From NCBI GenBank assembly GCA_028290125.1, contig JAQGKM010000406.1, positions 1 to 18,088 on the forward strand: a stretch of 18,088 bases of DNA, read 5' to 3'. This DNA comes from Hyphomicrobiales bacterium. Its GTDB lineage: Bacteria > Pseudomonadota > Alphaproteobacteria > Rhizobiales > Beijerinckiaceae. The stretch's first letter is position 1; the number at the start of each line of letters is the position of its first letter. Positions 1 to 6,270 of this stretch are shown here, in pieces. Made by a program: the position numbers and the translations under genes. The notes under the pieces were generated by a model. That model did not search any database and was not told where the DNA came from. It saw only the letters and a list, made by a program, of their open reading frames with translations.

Positions 1-533
1 AACAGTGCGAGCGGGCGCGGGGCTCCGGGTTCAAAATCCCATAAGCCATCGGCGATTTCGTCGCCGACTTCCGACAGCAGCGGGATCGGGAAATGGCGAG
101 CGAGTTCCGCGGCGCTGACGCCGGCAAGTTCGTCGCCCTTTTCGAAGACGTAGGGGTAGGGAATCTCCTGCCGGCTCGGGCCGACTTCGAGCTGTGCGCC
201 GAACTCCATCGTCAGCGGCCCCAATTGTTCCAGCAGGTAGGGCCGGAACGCTGCGGGCTGGGTGATCGTCGTCGTGTAGCTGCCGGGCGTCGGAAATTTC
301 GCGAAGGCGCGCCGGGTCGAAAGCGGCGCTTCGCTGGGAGCATGCGTGATGCGAAGTTCCGGATAGCGAAACTTGCGGCGGGTGGCCGCGTCCGGCCTGC
401 GACCATCCGCAAAGAACGCCTTCAGCGCCGTGCGCAACGCCTCGACGGCGCTGGCGTGCATGCGCTCAAGTTCCGCGACCGCCGCTTCCGGCGTAGCGAC
501 ATGCTTCCATTCCGACCTGTCCCGATCCGCCAC
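1..533 (-). CDS. amn: AMP nucleosidase, N-terminal part (3' end outside window)
   Basis: Hydrolyses AMP to adenine and ribose 5-phosphate in the cytoplasm, part of purine salvage and adenylate balance. The minus-strand frame is open from a GTG at 533 down to the window edge, about 177 codons. The protein starts VADRDRSEWKHVATPEAA and contains the blocks GSYTTTITQPAAFRPYL and EIPYPYVFEKGDELAG, which I recognise from memory as the conserved N-terminal AMP nucleosidase domain of the E. coli Amn type. A late motif, HFPIPLLSEVGDEIADG, also matches the family. The catalytic nucleoside-phosphorylase-like half, usually bringing the total to about 480-500 residues, lies beyond base 1. The GTG start is chosen because a perfect AGGAGG lies 5 bases before it. 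It is transcribed divergently from the DUF1993 gene. Confidence 0.88.
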   Translation of the reverse strand, partial: MADRDRSEWKHVATPEAAVAELERMHASAVEALRTALKAFFADGRRPDAATRRKFRYPELRITHAPSEAPLSTRRAFAKFPTPGSYTTTITQPAAFRPYLLEQLGPLTMEFGAQLEVGPSRQEIPYPYVFEKGDELAGVSAAELARHFPIPLLSEVGDEIADGLWDFEPGAPRPLAL

Positions 534-538
534 ACGCG

Positions 539-544
539 CCTCCT
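539..544 (-). promoter_or_regulatory. Shine-Dalgarno site fixing the GTG start of amn
   Basis: AGGAGG on the minus strand, 5 bases before the GTG at 533. It supports this non-ATG start over internal ATG codons such as the one in ELERMHASAVEAL. Confidence 0.6.
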
Positions 545-655
545 GTTGTCTCGAATCTAGGCCTGCTCCGGCCTCTCGGCCAGACCGCGGCTGGCTTGAA
601 GCCGCGATGGCCATGCTTTATCCCTGAGTTCAGAACAATAAGGGGAGGGTGTCAC

Positions 656-1180
656 ATGTCGTTGCCGCTTTATCAGGCTTCCATTCCGGTCATGCTGCAG
701 ATGCTGGGTGGCCTCTCGGGCATTTGCGACAAAGCCGCCGCGCATTGCGCCGAGAAGAAAATCGACCCGTCGGCCCTGCTGACCGCGCGCCTCTTTCCCA
801 ACATGTACATGTTCCAGAAGCAGGTGCAGGTCGCGACTGACTGGGTTCGCAATACTGCGGCCATGTTGTCGGGTGTCGAAGCGCCCAAGCCGGCGAATGA
901 TGAGAAGACGTTTGACGATCTGCGCGCGCGGATCGCCAGCACGGTCGCCTTCGTCAACAGCATCGACCCCGAGAAGATCAGCGCGGCGGAAGGCCGCGAC
1001 ATCACCTGGGCGACCTCCTCCAACACCCGCGTCATGAAGGGCGAAGATTTCGCGCTCCATCAGGCGTTGCCCCAGTTCTTTTTTCATGTCACGAGCGCCT
1101 ACGCGATCCTGCGCCACAATGGCGTCGAGCTCGCCAAGCGCGACTTCATGGGCGACGTGCCGCGCGTGAAGCACATCTGA
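656..1180 (+). CDS. DUF1993 family protein
   Basis: A 174-residue cytoplasmic protein of the DUF1993 family, whose biochemical role is not established. It begins MSLPLYQASIPVMLQMLGGL, and the YQASIPV start is typical of the family. Further family-like blocks are RLFPNMYMFQKQVQVATD in the first half, EGRDITW in the middle and LPQFFFHVTSAYAILRHNGV near the C-terminus. These proteins resemble DinB-like helical bundles, but I see no clear metal-binding His triad. The ATG at 656 is preferred over an upstream in-frame ATG at 596 because AGGGGAGGG lies just before it and the protein then matches the family's usual start. The RidA gene follows after 27 bases, suggesting one transcript. Confidence 0.85.
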   Translation: MSLPLYQASIPVMLQMLGGLSGICDKAAAHCAEKKIDPSALLTARLFPNMYMFQKQVQVATDWVRNTAAMLSGVEAPKPANDEKTFDDLRARIASTVAFVNSIDPEKISAAEGRDITWATSSNTRVMKGEDFALHQALPQFFFHVTSAYAILRHNGVELAKRDFMGDVPRVKHI

Positions 1181-1207
1181 CCTGCACGAGCCACGAGAGA
1201 TCCTGCA

Positions 1208-1558
1208 ATGACCATCAAGCGTATTGGCCCCGGCGTCCGCATGAGCAAGGCCGTCGTTCACGGAAACACGGTCTATCTTGCCGGCCAGGTGGCCGACAAG
1301 TCGGTGGGGCTGAGCGTCGCCGAACAAACGCAGGAGATCGTCGATCTGATCGACTCCATCCTGGCTGAAGCCGGCAGCGACAAGACAAAGGTTCTCTCGG
1401 CCACGATCTATCTCGCCGACATTGCCACCTTCGCGGACATGAACTCGGTCTGGGACAAATGGGTCGTTCAGGGACATACGCCTGCGCGTGCGACTGTCGA
1501 AGCCAAGCTGGTCGCCCCGCAGTACAAGGTCGAGATCGCCGTCATCGCGGCGATCTGA
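1208..1558 (+). CDS. RidA family (YjgF/YER057c/UK114) enamine/imine deaminase
   Basis: RidA proteins hydrolyse reactive enamine/imine intermediates, for example 2-aminoacrylate released by PLP enzymes; other Rid subfamilies act in dedicated catabolic pathways. The 116-residue product shows the fold landmarks GNTVYLAGQV near residues 19-28 and ARATVEAKLVAPQYKVEIAV near 93-112. Arg94 aligns by spacing with the catalytic Arg105 of E. coli RidA, and Glu109 with Glu120. The position of RidA Cys107 is Thr96 here. The retained Arg and Glu suggest an active deaminase, but the subfamily cannot be decided by eye. A GAGAG sequence lies upstream of the ATG. The gene is flanked by a DUF1993 gene and a class II aldolase gene, so a role in that small metabolic cluster is inferred. 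Confidence 0.9.
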   Translation: MTIKRIGPGVRMSKAVVHGNTVYLAGQVADKSVGLSVAEQTQEIVDLIDSILAEAGSDKTKVLSATIYLADIATFADMNSVWDKWVVQGHTPARATVEAKLVAPQYKVEIAVIAAI

Positions 1559-1576
1559 GCTTATTATCAAAACAAA

Positions 1577-1600
1577 GAAGCCCCGGAAAACCGGGGCTTC
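1577..1600. terminator. Perfect 10-bp hairpin between RidA and aldolase genes
   Basis: GAAGCCCCGG - AAAA - CCGGGGCTTC, a perfect stem with a tetraloop, 18 bases after the RidA stop. On the plus strand the stem is followed by TCATGACA, a poor U-tract. On the minus strand it is followed by TTTGTTTTGATAA, which is T-rich. As a plus-strand element it may act as a weak terminator, an attenuator or an mRNA 3'-end stabiliser. Confidence 0.6.
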
Positions 1601-1640
1601 TCATGACACCGAGCCGCAAAGGCCGCAGGGAGAAACATCG

Positions 1641-2339
1641 ATGACGCGCGACGAAGCGAAGCTCAAACTCGTGGCCGGTGGCCATATCCTAGCCGCCGAA
1701 GGCCAGGGCGATCTCACGCGCGGTCATATCTCGGTCCGCGATCCCGAAGACGCGTCGCGTTTCTACATGAAGCCGCATTCCTTCGGCTTTGACGAGATGA
1801 CGGTCGACAATCTCGTGACCTGCAACCTCGAAGGCGAGAAGGTCGACGGCTGGGCGCCGCGTCACAGCGAAGTCTTCATTCATTCGGAAATCTTCCGGAT
1901 GCGCCCGGACATCAACTCGATCATCCACACGCACCCGACCTACTCGGTGGCCTTCTCGGCCTCGGGTCGTCCGCTGCGCGCCTTGAGTCAGCCGAGCGCG
2001 CTGTTCCTCAACAATTACGGCGTCTACACCGGCTCGATCGACCTCATCCGCTCGCAGGACATGGGACGCGGCGTCGCGCAGGCGCTTGAGAATTTTCCCG
2101 TCGTTTTCCTGAAGAACCATGGCGTCGTGGTTTGCGGCACGTCGATCGATGAATCGGTCATCATCGCGCTGATGCTCGAGAACGCCTGCCAGATCCAGAT
2201 GATCGCGGAAGCCGCCGGCGAGACCGCGCCGGAATTCCCGACGCAGGACGTGATGGCGCTGCGCAAGAAGCTGCTCAGCCCCGAGCAGCAGGAGATCAAC
2301 TTCAATTATTTGCGTCGCAGGGTCGAGCGCACGAAGTAA
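1641..2339 (+). CDS. Class II aldolase/adducin family protein
   Basis: A 232-residue protein of the metal-dependent class II aldolase/adducin family (fuculose- or ribulose-phosphate aldolase/epimerase type); the substrate is unknown. The zinc-site motif HTHP is at 96-99, with a third likely ligand His160 in KNHG (158-161). Glu77 in RHSEVFIH fits the catalytic acid position. The N-terminal LAAEGQGDLTRGHISVRD matches the phosphate-binding or glycine-rich region seen in the family. The ATG at 1641 is chosen because the protein then starts at the expected helix (MTRDEAKLKLV) and has a CAGGGAG site upstream; the frame is open further upstream across the hairpin, but that stretch looks non-coding. 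It is preceded by RidA and followed by an MDR oxidoreductase. The lack of a sugar kinase or isomerase nearby argues for a non-sugar or decarboxylase-like substrate, but this is inference. Confidence 0.88.
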   Translation: MTRDEAKLKLVAGGHILAAEGQGDLTRGHISVRDPEDASRFYMKPHSFGFDEMTVDNLVTCNLEGEKVDGWAPRHSEVFIHSEIFRMRPDINSIIHTHPTYSVAFSASGRPLRALSQPSALFLNNYGVYTGSIDLIRSQDMGRGVAQALENFPVVFLKNHGVVVCGTSIDESVIIALMLENACQIQMIAEAAGETAPEFPTQDVMALRKKLLSPEQQEINFNYLRRRVERTK

Positions 2340-2360
2340 GGCTCCGGCTGCAAGCTATCT

Positions 2361-2384
2361 GGCGGCGGGCTCGATCCCGCCGCC
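2361..2384 (+). terminator. GC-rich hairpin after the aldolase gene
   Basis: GGCGGCGGG - CTCGAT - CCCGCCGCC, a perfect 9-bp stem with a 6-base loop, 22 bases after the aldolase stop and 26 bases before the next ATG. Only TT follows the stem, so termination would be weak or factor-dependent. It could also separate expression of the aldolase and the oxidoreductase. Confidence 0.45.
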
Positions 2385-2409
2385 TTGAAGAAGATCGAGG
2401 GAGAGAAGC

Positions 2410-3450
2410 ATGAAGGCGATTGTCATCCGGCAATTCGGTCCGCCCGACGTGATGGGTTACGAGGAAATTCCGGACCCTGCGCCGCGGCGTGGTGAGATCC
2501 GCATCGTCGTGCATGCCGCTACCGTCAATCGCGTGCTCGATGTCGCTGTGCGCCGCGGCGAGCAGGCGCAGCGCGGCGTTGAACTGCCGCTCATTCCCGG
2601 CGTTGATTGCGCCGGCGTCATCGACGCCGTCGGCGACGGCGTGACGAAATGGAAAGTCGGCGACCGCGTCTGTGCGGCCGGCCGCATGCCGCTCGATCCC
2701 TGCAACGAAAACGGCTCCGACGCCACTGGCAAGACCGGGATGATGGGCATCAAGCGGCCCGGCGGATTTGCCGAAAAGGTATGCGTGCCAGCCGCATCTG
2801 CGTTCGCCCTGCCCGACGCGCTCGGCTTCCATGAGGCGGCCGTGGTGATGCGCCACTGTCCGACGGCGTGGAATCTTCTTTGCAACATCGCCGAACTCAA
2901 GGCTGGCGAGTGGGTGCTGATCATGGGCGCCAGCGGCAATCTCGGCAGCGTCGGGATCCAGATCGCCAAGCACGTGATCGGCGCCAAAGTCATCGCGACA
3001 GCCGGTTCGCGTTCGCGCGCCGACGCCGGCCTCGAACTCGGCGCCGACCACGCGATCGACTACTCCACGCAGGACCTCCTCGCCGAAGTGATGCGCATCA
3101 CCAGCGGCAAGGGCGTGAACGTGCTTTACGACAACATCGCCAATCCCGACATTCTCCCCAAGGCCTTCCACGCCCTTGGCGAAGGCGGCCGTCTCGTCAC
3201 CGCCGGCGCGCATGGCGGACCCAACGTCACGATCAACTTTTTCCATCTCTACGACAGGAAGATCACCATCAAGGGGATGCCGGGCGCGCGCGACGCGGAT
3301 CGCCCGAAATGTTTCGCTGCGGCCGCCGAGGGCAAGATCCGCGTTCGCATCGCGCATGTCCTGCCGCTGTCGCAAGCCGCAGAAGCCCACCGCATGATGG
3401 AAGCGGATGCGGGCATGGGCAAGATCGTGCTCGACCCTACGCTGGGATGA
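2410..3450 (+). CDS. MDR-superfamily, zinc-independent alcohol dehydrogenase/quinone oxidoreductase-like protein
   Basis: A 346-residue NAD(P)H-dependent oxidoreductase of the medium-chain dehydrogenase/reductase superfamily. The GroES-like catalytic domain occupies roughly residues 1-130, with PLIPGVDCAGVIDAVG at 60-75. Zinc alcohol dehydrogenases have GHE at this place; here it reads GVD, and the four-Cys structural zinc lobe is absent, so the enzyme should be zinc-independent like quinone reductases. The Rossmann dinucleotide motif is GASGNLGSVG at 173-182. The ATG at 2410 follows GGGAGAGAAGC, a good ribosome binding site. It ends 3 bases before the convergent stop of the HTH-receiver gene. 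Substrate cannot be read from sequence; an acyl or enal reductase linked to the upstream aldolase and RidA is possible. Confidence 0.88.
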   Translation: MKAIVIRQFGPPDVMGYEEIPDPAPRRGEIRIVVHAATVNRVLDVAVRRGEQAQRGVELPLIPGVDCAGVIDAVGDGVTKWKVGDRVCAAGRMPLDPCNENGSDATGKTGMMGIKRPGGFAEKVCVPAASAFALPDALGFHEAAVVMRHCPTAWNLLCNIAELKAGEWVLIMGASGNLGSVGIQIAKHVIGAKVIATAGSRSRADAGLELGADHAIDYSTQDLLAEVMRITSGKGVNVLYDNIANPDILPKAFHALGEGGRLVTAGAHGGPNVTINFFHLYDRKITIKGMPGARDADRPKCFAAAAEGKIRVRIAHVLPLSQAAEAHRMMEADAGMGKIVLDPTLG

Positions 3451-3453
3451 GCG

Positions 3454-4089
3454 TCAAACGCCCTTGAAGAGGCGGAACATCTCGCTGATCCGCCATGGCT
3501 TGGCGATCAGGTTCGCGTTGGCCGGAAGCTGCTTGTCCATGACGCTGGCGGCGCCGGTCGACAGGATCACCTTGATCGCCGGCCAGGTCTTCATGATGAT
3601 GTTGGCGAGAACGACGCCGTCCATGCCCGGCATCATCGCCTCGGAGAAGACGGCGGACAGGCTGAGCGCCTGCTCCTGGAGGATCATAAGCGCCTCCTCG
3701 CCCGTCTCGGCCTCGATCACGTTGAGCCTGAGTTCCTCCAGAATGGAGCGCGCCAGCGAACGGACTTCGGGCGCGGAGTTCACCACCAGCACGCTGTGGC
3801 CGACAGCCGCAGCGCCGGCGACTGCGCCGAGCGTCGCGATGCCGGCTGCCGCGATCGTGCCGGCGCCGGCCTTGCGCAGCCGCACGCCGGCGCTTTCAGC
3901 CTCGCCGATGAACTCGACGCCCGCGTTCTGCAAAGCCTGACGAACGGCGCGAAGCTTTTCGGGACTTCCCGAATACCGGCCGGTCTCGAAATTATGAATG
4001 GTGTTGCGGTGGACGCCTGCGGCCTGCGCCAGTTGGTCCAATGACCAGTTTACCGCGGCTCGGGCCATTCTCACTTGTGCTGGAGTCAC
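3454..4089 (-). CDS. XRE-type HTH regulator fused to a degenerate receiver domain
   Basis: A 211-residue protein. Residues 1-60 form a Cro/C1-type helix-turn-helix (VTPAQVRMARAAVNWSLDQL, then AGVHRNTIHNFETGRYS), followed by GVEFIGEAESAGVRLRK, a tail common in short alphaproteobacterial XRE regulators. Residues 75-97 are a hydrophobic Ala/Gly-rich segment. Residues 99-211 are a receiver fold (VLVV...EAMMPGMDG...LSTG...AKPW). The usual acidic Asp pair after VLVV is Asn104-Ser105, and the phospho-acceptor Asp is Glu150, while Lys197 and the Ser/Thr position are kept. The domain is therefore probably not phosphorylated normally and may be fixed in one state. The GTG start at 4089 is chosen from the common ITPAQ-like beginning and a GAGGTG site 8 bases upstream; the frame is open further upstream. 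No sensor kinase is nearby. Target genes are unknown. Confidence 0.85.
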   Translation of the reverse strand: MTPAQVRMARAAVNWSLDQLAQAAGVHRNTIHNFETGRYSGSPEKLRAVRQALQNAGVEFIGEAESAGVRLRKAGAGTIAAAGIATLGAVAGAAAVGHSVLVVNSAPEVRSLARSILEELRLNVIEAETGEEALMILQEQALSLSAVFSEAMMPGMDGVVLANIIMKTWPAIKVILSTGAASVMDKQLPANANLIAKPWRISEMFRLFKGV

Positions 4090-4119
4090 GGCAATACACC
4101 TCGCTGTCGGTTGGCAGCA

Positions 4120-4148
4120 GGTATAAAGAAACAAGTCAGCGGCCTCAA
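4120..4148 (-). promoter_or_regulatory. Candidate housekeeping promoter of the HTH-receiver gene
   Basis: On the minus strand, TTGAGG (4148-4143), a 17-base spacer and TATACC (4125-4120). This gives four matches out of six in each box to the sigma-70 consensus. The predicted transcript would start near 4113 and leave a leader of about 24 bases before the GTG at 4089. Confidence 0.4.
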
Positions 4149-4245
4149 CACAATCGTGCGGCCAAGGCTGACAGTCGCCGCACGCTTGCTGAACTGGCCC
4201 GGCGAGGCTATGGCAAATGCAGATCTCAAAGAGGCGGCGACCCGG

Positions 4246-4860
4246 ATGACGATACGCGTTCACCAGCAGGATTTGCCCGATGGCGCGTCATTTGGCGCGA
4301 GCGTCGCCATCGATACCGAAACGCTTGGCCTCAACCCGCATCGTGACCGGCTTTGCGTCGTGCAGCTTTCCGCCGGCGACGGCTCGGCTGACATCGTCCA
4401 GATCGCCAAGGGACAAACCCGCGCGCCCAATCTCGAGCGGCTTCTTGCCGATCCCGCCGTGCTGAAGATCTTCCACTTTGGTCGGTTTGACATCGCCGTG
4501 CTGGAACAAGCCTTCGGGGCCCGGGTCGGGCCGGTCTATTGCACGAAGATCGCGTCGCGGCTGGTGCGCACCTACACCGACAGGCACGGCCTGAAGGACC
4601 TCGTGCGTGAATTGTTGGGCATTGAGCTTTCCAAGCAACAGCAGTCATCCGACTGGGCTGCGACCACGCTGACGGACGCGCAACTCGCCTATGCCGCCTC
4701 GGATGTGCTTCATTTGCATGCCATTCGAACCAAACTCGACGCCATGTTGGCGCGCGAGGGGCGAACTGAACTGGCCCAGGCCTGCTTCGGTTTTCTGCCG
4801 ACGCGCGCCCGCCTCGACTTGTCGGGCTGGCCCGAGCAGGACATATTCGCTCATCAGTAA
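4246..4860 (+). CDS. rnd: Ribonuclease D-like 3'-5' exonuclease (short form, no HRDC)
   Basis: A 204-residue DEDDy-family 3'-5' exoribonuclease, expected to trim tRNA and other structured RNA 3' ends. Exo I is AIDTETLGL with Asp23 and Glu25. Exo II is KIFHFGRFDIAVLE with Asp82. Exo III is YAASDVLHLHA with Tyr149 and Asp153. E. coli RNase D is about 375 residues with C-terminal HRDC domains; those are absent here, as is usual for the short form in Rhizobiales. The start MTIRVHQQDLPDG resembles that form, so ATG 4246 is chosen; an in-frame ATG at 4210 would add 12 residues and has a weaker upstream site. The gene stands directly before lptC, a conserved neighbour in this bacterial group. Confidence 0.88.
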   Translation: MTIRVHQQDLPDGASFGASVAIDTETLGLNPHRDRLCVVQLSAGDGSADIVQIAKGQTRAPNLERLLADPAVLKIFHFGRFDIAVLEQAFGARVGPVYCTKIASRLVRTYTDRHGLKDLVRELLGIELSKQQQSSDWAATTLTDAQLAYAASDVLHLHAIRTKLDAMLAREGRTELAQACFGFLPTRARLDLSGWPEQDIFAHQ

Positions 4861-4893
4861 CAGCTTGAGCATAAGATGGCTGCGCGCCCCGAC

Positions 4894-4899
4894 GGGGAG
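4894..4899 (+). promoter_or_regulatory. Shine-Dalgarno site deciding the lptC start
   Basis: GGGGAG, 6 bases before the ATG at 4906. An in-frame ATG at 4876 has no comparable site, so the downstream start is preferred. Confidence 0.55.
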
Positions 4900-4905
4900 C
4901 GAGGG

Positions 4906-5601
4906 ATGCATGCGGTGACTGTGACAAAGAGCGGCGAACGTGGACTGGCTGCAGCCGAGCGCTCGCGGGCTTTCCGTGCGGCTGGACGTCATTCGTCGCG
5001 CGTCGTTTTCCTGCGCAGGACGATCATTTTATCCGCCGTCGCCGCGGTTGGCGCCCTGGTCTGGGTCGGCGTCTACAATCCATTTTCTGCTGTGATCCCG
5101 GATGTCGCCATCAAGGGCGCCAATCTGGATGGCACACGGGTGACGATGGAGCAGCCGCGCCTGGCGGGATATCGCAAGGATGGCCGCCCCTACGAGGTCA
5201 ACGCCAATTCCGGCGTTCAGGACATCCGGCGGCCCAACCTCATCGAGCTGAACAATCTCGATGCGAAGATCGGCATGGCGGACCAGTCGACCCTGCATGT
5301 CGTTTCCGCCGCCGGCACCTACGACAGCCTGCGTGAATTCATGGACTTCACGAAGCCGGTTCGCATCAAGAGCTCGACATACGACATCGACATGAAGAGC
5401 GCCAAGATGGACTTCAAGGCCGGAACGGTCGCGACCGAGCAGGATGTCAAGGTCGTGCTGTCGACGGGTGAAATCCTGGCCGAAAGCATGAACATACTCG
5501 ACAACGGGCAGAATATCGTTTTCGAAGGCAGGGTCCGTTCGACCTTCGAGTCGCAGGATGGGCCACAAGACGGGCCGCAAGGCAAAGGCGAGACGCAATG
5601 A
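4906..5601 (+). CDS. lptC: LPS export system periplasmic protein LptC
   Basis: Bitopic inner-membrane component of the Lpt bridge that passes lipopolysaccharide from LptB2FG to LptA. The 231-residue product has a basic cytoplasmic N-terminus, one membrane segment at about 35-57 (VVFLRRTIILSAVAAVGALV) and a periplasmic beta-jellyroll rich in alternating strands, for example PYEVNANSGVQDI and TYDSLREFMDFTKPV. The C-terminus carries a hydrophilic repeat, QDGPQDGPQ. Size and layout match alphaproteobacterial LptC. The start at 4906 rests on GGGGAG upstream; 4876 is the alternative. The TGA overlaps the lptA ATG as ATGA, implying translational coupling. The promoter is presumably upstream of rnd or inside it; none is evident in the 45-base gap. 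Confidence 0.9.
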   Translation: MHAVTVTKSGERGLAAAERSRAFRAAGRHSSRVVFLRRTIILSAVAAVGALVWVGVYNPFSAVIPDVAIKGANLDGTRVTMEQPRLAGYRKDGRPYEVNANSGVQDIRRPNLIELNNLDAKIGMADQSTLHVVSAAGTYDSLREFMDFTKPVRIKSSTYDIDMKSAKMDFKAGTVATEQDVKVVLSTGEILAESMNILDNGQNIVFEGRVRSTFESQDGPQDGPQGKGETQ

Positions 5602-6215
5602 GAATTGCTTGCATTCTGTTGGCGGCTGTTTGCAGCGCCGGACTTCTCGCAGGCGGCGCGCAGGCCGCAGGCCCCGTCGCAGGCTCCAAGGCCCGCTCCG
5701 GCGCCAGCCCTGTCCTGCCTGGTGGAAACACCAAGGCGCCGATCACCGTCGATGCGTCCAAGCTCGAATATTTCGACAAGGACCAGAAGCTGATCTACTC
5801 CGGCGGCGTGGTCGCGACGCAGGGCGAATCCACGATGCGCGCCAGCACGATGGTGGTGTTTCTCGCGCGTCCGGACGAAGCCGCGACCTTGCAGTCCGAC
5901 ACGGGCCGCATCCGCCGCATCGAGGCGGCCGGACCCGTCACCGTGACGCAAGTCGATCAGGTCGGCACCGGAGACAGCGGCCTATACGACAAGGCCGCAA
6001 ACAAGGTTTATCTGATCGGCAACGTGGTCCTGAGCCAAGGGCCGAATGTGACCAAGGGCGAACGGGATTCGAAGCTCGTCTACGATCTCGAGACCGGCTA
6101 TGCGCAGGTCATCGGCGGTCGCGTGAATTCGATCTTCACACCCGGATCTGCGGACGAGAAGAAGCCCTCCGAGAAAAAATCTCCCGCGCCGTCTGCGGCA
6201 AGGCCCACCCGCTGA
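5598..6215 (+). CDS. lptA: LPS export periplasmic protein LptA (OstA-like)
   Basis: Periplasmic bridge protein that carries lipopolysaccharide between LptC and the outer-membrane LptD/E. The 205-residue precursor starts with a clear signal peptide, MRIACILLAAVCSAGLLAGG, with likely cleavage after AQA near residue 23. The OstA/LptA beta-jellyroll runs from about 46 to 165: PITVDASKLEYFDKDQKLIY, YSGGVVATQGESTMRA, and KVYLIGNVVLSQGPN. A Lys/Pro/Ser-rich tail (DEKKPSEKKSPAPS) follows. The ATG overlaps the lptC stop by four bases, so the two are co-translated. The gap to lptB is short and has no terminator. Confidence 0.92.
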   Translation: MRIACILLAAVCSAGLLAGGAQAAGPVAGSKARSGASPVLPGGNTKAPITVDASKLEYFDKDQKLIYSGGVVATQGESTMRASTMVVFLARPDEAATLQSDTGRIRRIEAAGPVTVTQVDQVGTGDSGLYDKAANKVYLIGNVVLSQGPNVTKGERDSKLVYDLETGYAQVIGGRVNSIFTPGSADEKKPSEKKSPAPSAARPTR

Positions 6216-6270
6216 CGTACCGCCACCTTCACCTCAGGCATTGCGTCTCCGGCGGCGAACTTGTACCGCT

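Noticed and set aside
93..560. 155-codon plus-strand open frame at the window start
   Set aside because: Antisense to the AMP nucleosidase frame, whose protein motifs are unmistakable; this one is Arg-rich with no motif.
557..1570. 337-codon minus-strand open frame across DUF1993 and RidA genes
   Set aside because: It covers two well-supported plus-strand genes and their gap and shows no family motifs.
2302..3390. 362-codon minus-strand open frame antisense to the MDR gene
   Set aside because: Shadow of a clear MDR oxidoreductase; His/Asp/Gly-rich composition and no domain.
4111..4127. TTGGCA and TATAAA on the plus strand as a promoter for RNase D
   Set aside because: The two boxes are only 5 bases apart, so they cannot form one sigma-70 promoter; the minus-strand pairing fits better.
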